Assembly (NCBI GenBank): GCA_002684355.1
Contig: NYVA01000029.1
Location: 2,055-66,054 of the forward strand
Length of the DNA stretch: 64,000 nucleotides
Reading direction: 5' to 3'
DNA from: Formosa sp.
GTDB lineage: Bacteria > Bacteroidota > Bacteroidia > Flavobacteriales > Flavobacteriaceae
Below are positions 59,514-64,000 of this stretch, in pieces. The translations under genes and the position numbers were made by a program. Every line of letters begins with the position of its first letter. Position 1 is the first letter of the stretch. A model generated the notes under the pieces. That model ran no database searches and was not told the DNA's origin. It saw only the letters and a list, made by a program, of their open reading frames with translations.

Positions 59514-61133
59514 TCAGAGTTTTTTTAGATTTATATAGTAATCAGAATCGATTTCGATTTCCGATGTATTAGCCGCTGTAGTTTGCCAGGACTCTGTAGG
59601 GTAGAGCCATAAAATTTGTTTTTCTTTTATGACTTCTACCGGCATATCAAAACCACTGACTACATTATTCCATCTGTAGTTTAGCTTTCCTCCATCAATT
59701 CTATATTCTAGTATAGGAATTCGGACATCTCTTAAGTACTGATTAAAAAAGAATTTTAAATTCCATCCAATTTCTTTTGATAAAAAGGATTCAATTTGCA
59801 ATGAGGTGACTGTTTGATGGTAAAATTCAGCATTCATTTTTCGAAGCATTTGTCGCCATTTTTCATCGTCTTTTGTCAATTGCCGCAGCATGTGAATCAT
59901 ATTGGCGCCTTTGTAATATATATCTGAAGAGCCTTCATTGTTTACATTGTAATCTCCAATTAAAGGGCGGTCATTTTGAATACGCTTTCGCGTACCAATG
60001 ACATAGGCCGCTGCAGCTTCTTTTCCGTAATAATAATCCAAGAATAGATTTTCAGTATAAGCTGTAAAACCCTCGTGAATCCACATGTCGGCAATGTCTT
60101 TGTTTGTAATGTTATTGGCAAACCACTCGTGCCCCGATTCGTGTACAATAATAAAATCAAATTTTAAGCCCCAACCAGTTCCCGATAAATCACGCCCTAA
60201 ATAGCCGTTTTTAAATTGATTCCCATAGGTAACAGAACTTTGATGTTCCATTCCTAAATAAGGAACTTCTACCAATTTATAACTGTCTTCATAGAAAGGG
60301 TAAGGGCCCAACCAATATTCAAAGGCTTTCATCATTTTTGGGGCTTCTAAAAACTGTTTTTTTGCTTTCTCCAAGTGGGGTTTTAATACATAATAATTCA
60401 TATCTAAATTTCCTTTTTCACCTTCATATATCTCAGAAAAATTAACATAATCTCCAATATTTATGTTAACGCCATAATTGTTTATTGGGTTTGAAACAAC
60501 CCAAGTATAGGTTGCAGTACTGTCATGTTTTGAAATATTAATTAAGCGTCCGTTTGATACGGCCATCAAATGTTTCGGTACATTGACACGAATTTTCATA
60601 CTGTCTACCTCGTCGTACATATGGTCTTTGTTTGGCCACCACACACTAGCGCCAATTCCTTGGCAAGCGGTGGCAATAAAATCGTTTCCATTTTGATCTT
60701 TTGTCCATGTGAAACCACCATCCCATGGCGGACGAACAGCTGCTTTGGGGCGGCCTTCAAAATGTACTGTAATGCTGTCAACACTGGATTTTACTTGTGG
60801 GGATTCAAGGTGGATGTAATGCGCATTGCCATCATGGTCAATTTTAAGGGATTTGCCCCGCTGGGTTGCTTTGATCAATTGCATTGGAATTTGCAAATCA
60901 ATTTGCATTCTTCTATTTGCTTCTAAAACTTTATAGTGAATGGTATTTTTACCATGAATCGATTTAGTTTTTGGATCCACAGTTACTTCTAGCTTGTAAT
61001 ATTTTAAATCCCACCAACTTCTTTCTTGAGTAATAGATCCACGAACGGTATCTTGTCGTGTATATTCCTGTGCCAGTAGCTGCGATTGAACACAAAAAAA
61101 ACAAATAAGAGTTAATATGTAGGTTTGTCTCAC
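59514..61133 (-). CDS. M1 family metallopeptidase, exported
   Basis: GMEHQSSVTYG and zinc site HESGHEWFANN...HEGF; signal peptide MRQTYILTLICFFCVQSQLLAQ. Confidence 0.93.
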   Translation of the reverse strand: MRQTYILTLICFFCVQSQLLAQEYTRQDTVRGSITQERSWWDLKYYKLEVTVDPKTKSIHGKNTIHYKVLEANRRMQIDLQIPMQLIKATQRGKSLKIDHDGNAHYIHLESPQVKSSVDSITVHFEGRPKAAVRPPWDGGFTWTKDQNGNDFIATACQGIGASVWWPNKDHMYDEVDSMKIRVNVPKHLMAVSNGRLINISKHDSTATYTWVVSNPINNYGVNINIGDYVNFSEIYEGEKGNLDMNYYVLKPHLEKAKKQFLEAPKMMKAFEYWLGPYPFYEDSYKLVEVPYLGMEHQSSVTYGNQFKNGYLGRDLSGTGWGLKFDFIIVHESGHEWFANNITNKDIADMWIHEGFTAYTENLFLDYYYGKEAAAAYVIGTRKRIQNDRPLIGDYNVNNEGSSDIYYKGANMIHMLRQLTKDDEKWRQMLRKMNAEFYHQTVTSLQIESFLSKEIGWNLKFFFNQYLRDVRIPILEYRIDGGKLNYRWNNVVSGFDMPVEVIKEKQILWLYPTESWQTTAANTSEIEIDSDYYINLKKL

Positions 61134-61200
61134 GGATGTACTATTTTATAACAGATTCATTCTCTCTTTCAAAGATAGATTTAATTTTCATTTTTGGATA

Positions 61201-61231
61201 AAAAAACACCCTTAAGGATGTGAGGGCGTTT
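61201..61231 (-). terminator. Rho-independent terminator of the acyl-CoA dehydrogenase operon
   Basis: On minus strand AACGCCCT - 10-nt loop - AGGGTGTT (one G-U pair) then T-run. Confidence 0.65.
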
Positions 61232-61260
61232 CAATTAACCAACTAAGCAGCGTATACTTT

Positions 61261-63057
61261 TTAAAAGCAATACGCATTTTCTTTATTAACCTTGTCCGCA
61301 ATGCTGCTTCTTAGGCCTGCAACATTAGGATAATGAGTGTATTTTGTAAAGCGTTTTAAGCCCATGAGCATCATGCGCTGCTCATCTCCTTCAACAAAGG
61401 ATACAATCCCGTTTTTTGCACTTTTTGTTATGATGTCAACTGCGTTATAAAGATAGAGTTGACTCATTTCAATTTGATGTATTTGAGATTCTGCTCCAAA
61501 ACGGTGCATGTTTTTTTCTGTTCTTAAAATGGCTGATTCTGCCATATAGATTTCAATTAGAATATCCGCTGCACTGATAAGAAGTTGCTGTTGTTGCTCA
61601 ATTTTAGGACCAAATTTCTGAATGCCTGCACCTGCTACCATCAAAAAAACTTTTTTAAGATTCTTTAGGATGGCCTTTTCTTGAGATAGTGGTGCGCTGT
61701 GGTCAGGTGTTTCAAAAGAAGGAATTCCCAAAAGCTCTTCTTGTACTTTCATGGCTGGCCCCAAGAGATCTACATGGCCTTTCATTGCTTTTTTAATCAG
61801 CATTCCAATGCTGATCATTCGGTTGATTTCATTGGTCCCTTCATAAATTCTAGCGATTCTGGCATCTCTCCAAGCCGCTTCCATTGGGGTATCTTTAGAA
61901 AAGCCCATGCCTCCAAAAATTTGAATACCTTCGTCTGCACAGTTCTGAACATCTTCTGAAACCGCAACTTTTAATATGGAACATTCAATAGCGTATTCCT
62001 CAACACCTTTCAGTTCTGCTTCCTGATGTGTATTTCCAATTTCAATGCGCATGGCGATGCGGTCTTCAATATTTTTGGCCGCTCTGTAACTCGCCGATTC
62101 GCAGACATAAGTGTTTGTGACCATTTCTGCCAATTTGTGTTTAATAGCGCCAAATTCTGCAATAGGGGTTTTAAATTGTTTTCGTGCATTGGCATACACA
62201 ATCGCATCGGTTGTGATTCTGCGCTGCGAATCAATACAAGCAGCCGCTAATTTAATGCGGCCTATATTGAGCGCATTCATGGCAATTTTAAATCCATTTT
62301 GACGCTCTGAAAGCATGTTTTCAACAGGCACCCTAGTATCGTTAAAAAAGACTTGACGTGTCGATGAAGCGTTGATTCCAAGTTTGTTTTCTTCTTCTCC
62401 TAATACAATGCCGTTGGTAGAGTCATTTTCAACAATAAACCCGGTTATGTTTTGATCGTCCTCAATTCGTGCAAAAACTATAAAGACATTGCAAAATCCT
62501 GCATTAGAAATCCACATTTTTTTACCTGTTATGCTGTAAGATTTACCATCCTCACTAAGGGCGGCTGTGGTCTTACCTGAATTGGCATCGCTACCTGCAC
62601 CGGGCTCAGTAAGGCAATAGGCCCCAAACCACTCTCCAGAGGCCAGTTTTGGTACGTATTTTTGTTTTTGTGCTTCCGTACCATACAATGTGATGGGCAT
62701 GGTTCCAATCCCAGTATGTGCGCCAAAGGCCGTACTGAAGGACCCAGTTCCACTAGAGATATATTCACAAACAAGCATGGTGGAAACAAAGCCCATGTCT
62801 AAGCCGCCATAGGCCTCAGGAACAGAAACACCAAGAAAACCCATTTCACCAGCTTTGCGCATGACTGCTTCGGTAAGCGCATAGTCCTTGGCCTCAAATC
62901 GGTCGCGTTTTGCAATGACTTCTCTTTCGTTAAATTCTTTAACCGCCTCTTTCATCATCTGTTGTTCTTCAGAAAAATCTTCAGGTGTAAAAACGCTATA
63001 AAATTCACTTTCTTTGACTAAAAATTGTCCGCCTCTTAATATTTCTTTGACTTCCAT
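61261..63057 (-). CDS. Acyl-CoA dehydrogenase family protein
   Basis: YCLTEPGAGSDANSGKTTA, GKKMWISNAGFCNVFIVFARI, QIFGGMGFSKDTPMEAAWRDARIARIYEGTNEINR. Confidence 0.95.
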   Translation of the reverse strand: MEVKEILRGGQFLVKESEFYSVFTPEDFSEEQQMMKEAVKEFNEREVIAKRDRFEAKDYALTEAVMRKAGEMGFLGVSVPEAYGGLDMGFVSTMLVCEYISSGTGSFSTAFGAHTGIGTMPITLYGTEAQKQKYVPKLASGEWFGAYCLTEPGAGSDANSGKTTAALSEDGKSYSITGKKMWISNAGFCNVFIVFARIEDDQNITGFIVENDSTNGIVLGEEENKLGINASSTRQVFFNDTRVPVENMLSERQNGFKIAMNALNIGRIKLAAACIDSQRRITTDAIVYANARKQFKTPIAEFGAIKHKLAEMVTNTYVCESASYRAAKNIEDRIAMRIEIGNTHQEAELKGVEEYAIECSILKVAVSEDVQNCADEGIQIFGGMGFSKDTPMEAAWRDARIARIYEGTNEINRMISIGMLIKKAMKGHVDLLGPAMKVQEELLGIPSFETPDHSAPLSQEKAILKNLKKVFLMVAGAGIQKFGPKIEQQQQLLISAADILIEIYMAESAILRTEKNMHRFGAESQIHQIEMSQLYLYNAVDIITKSAKNGIVSFVEGDEQRMMLMGLKRFTKYTHYPNVAGLRSSIADKVNKENAYCF

Positions 63058-63079
63058 AGTTATAAAATTTGAGTATTTT

Positions 63080-64000
63080 TTAATTTAAAAATTCGAAAAT
63101 TCCACAAGCGCCTTGACCGGTTCCAATACACATGGTTACAGCGCCGAATTTTGATGCCATTTCTCGCTTTCGCATTTCATCAAATAACTGAACTGATAAT
63201 TTTGCACCTGTACTGCCTAAGGGGTGACCAAGGGCAATCGCGCCTCCATTTACATTGATAAGTTCTGGATTTAAATCTAGTTCTCGAATCACGGCCAAGG
63301 ATTGAGACGCAAAGGCTTCATTGAGTTCAATAAGTTCAAGCTCCGATTGCTGCAAGCCGGCCTGTTTAAGCGCCTTTGGAATGGCTTTAACGGGGCCGAT
63401 ACCCATAATTCTTGGTTCTACTCCCGCCACGGCATAGCTCACCAAACGGGCAATGGGCTCTAAATGGAGTTCTTTTACCATGCTTTCACTTACAACCATT
63501 ACAAATGCAGCGCCATCGCTCATTTGAGATGAATTTCCGGCAGTTACACTTCCTCCTTGTGCAAAGACTGCGCGGAGTTTTGCCAAGGCCTCTAAATTTG
63601 TACCTTTTCTCGGTCCTTCGTCTTTATTGACTGTATAGTTTTTTGTGGCTTTTTTTCCAGACTCATTTACATAAGTTTGTTGTACTTCAATGGGTACTAT
63701 TTGATCCTGAAATCGATCTTCAGCTTGTGCTTTCAGTGCTTTCATATGAGAATTATATGCAAATGCATCTTGATCTTCTCTTGAAATTTTAAACTCATTT
63801 GCTACGGCTTCGGCTGTATTGCCCATCCCCCAATAATAATCTTCATGACCTGCGTTGATAGTGTCGTAGTTGAGCTCTGGCTTAAAACCTGTCATGGGAA
63901 CAGCACTCATGCTTTCAGCTCCGCCCGCAATGATACAATTGGCCATGCCGGCTTGAATTTTTGCCACGGCCAATCCAATAGTTTCCAGTCCAGATGAACA
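63080..64000 (-). CDS. Acetyl-CoA C-acyltransferase (thiolase), partial (N-terminus beyond window end)
   Basis: Frame is open to 64000, where it reads [18 protein letters not shown] (active-site Cys region); [34 protein letters not shown]. The track start 63973 is internal. Confidence 0.93.
   Translation of the reverse strand, partial: CSSGLETIGLAVAKIQAGMANCIIAGGAESMSAVPMTGFKPELNYDTINAGHEDYYWGMGNTAEAVANEFKISREDQDAFAYNSHMKALKAQAEDRFQDQIVPIEVQQTYVNESGKKATKNYTVNKDEGPRKGTNLEALAKLRAVFAQGGSVTAGNSSQMSDGAAFVMVVSESMVKELHLEPIARLVSYAVAGVEPRIMGIGPVKAIPKALKQAGLQQSELELIELNEAFASQSLAVIRELDLNPELINVNGGAIALGHPLGSTGAKLSVQLFDEMRKREMASKFGAVTMCIGTGQGACGIFEFLN

Noticed and set aside
59514-59540. Hairpin TCTGAA-TTT-TTCAGA with T-run at the 3' end of the M1 peptidase gene
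   Set aside because: The T-run follows the hairpin on the plus strand, while the gene is on minus and the run lies inside its coding end; not a convincing terminator for it.
62010-62302. Overlapping ORFs on both strands within the acyl-CoA dehydrogenase
   Set aside because: Shadow ORFs of a highly conserved gene.
1-64000. Search for CRISPR arrays, rRNA/tRNA genes, IS elements, integrases, toxin-antitoxin or phage-defence islands
   Set aside because: No regularly spaced repeats, transposase/integrase motifs or RNA genes seen by eye; gene content is core-like. tRNAscan, Infernal and repeat searches would be needed to confirm absence.

Overview
AT-rich chromosomal window, most likely from a Flavobacteriaceae member (Bacteroidota). 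The lineage call rests on gene content, TAnnTTTG-type -7 boxes and the lack of strong Shine-Dalgarno sequences. About 60 genes are densely packed, mostly core or housekeeping: lptD (partial), amidase, MCE/MlaD, Fe-S oxidoreductase proteins, a NagZ-like GH3/serine-hydrolase fusion, bshA, aroC, a DctA-type symporter, a fused E1 dehydrogenase, ftcD, hutI, fumC, prfB with its programmed frameshift, an S9 peptidase, a PLP-enzyme pair that could make sulfonolipids, yfhO, uvrA, two ECF sigma factors, nth, bcp, a degenerate dihydroorotase paralog, S10 and M1 peptidases, oxyR, an acyl-CoA dehydrogenase and a partial thiolase. I saw no rRNA, tRNA, CRISPR array, IS element or prophage. The observations most worth follow-up are: the cysteine-synthase-like plus alpha-oxoamine synthase pair facing a GNAT-like protein (candidate capnine/sulfonolipid locus); a structured leader over the start codon of an ECF sigma gene, with an unlisted 47-aa ORF downstream; a dihydroorotase-like protein without the HxH metal motif; a signal-less periplasmic-binding-protein-like gene overlapping a nucleoside phosphorylase; and a small lipoprotein gene split by an apparent 1-nt deletion in an A-run. 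All functional calls come from motif and family recognition by eye; no searches were run.
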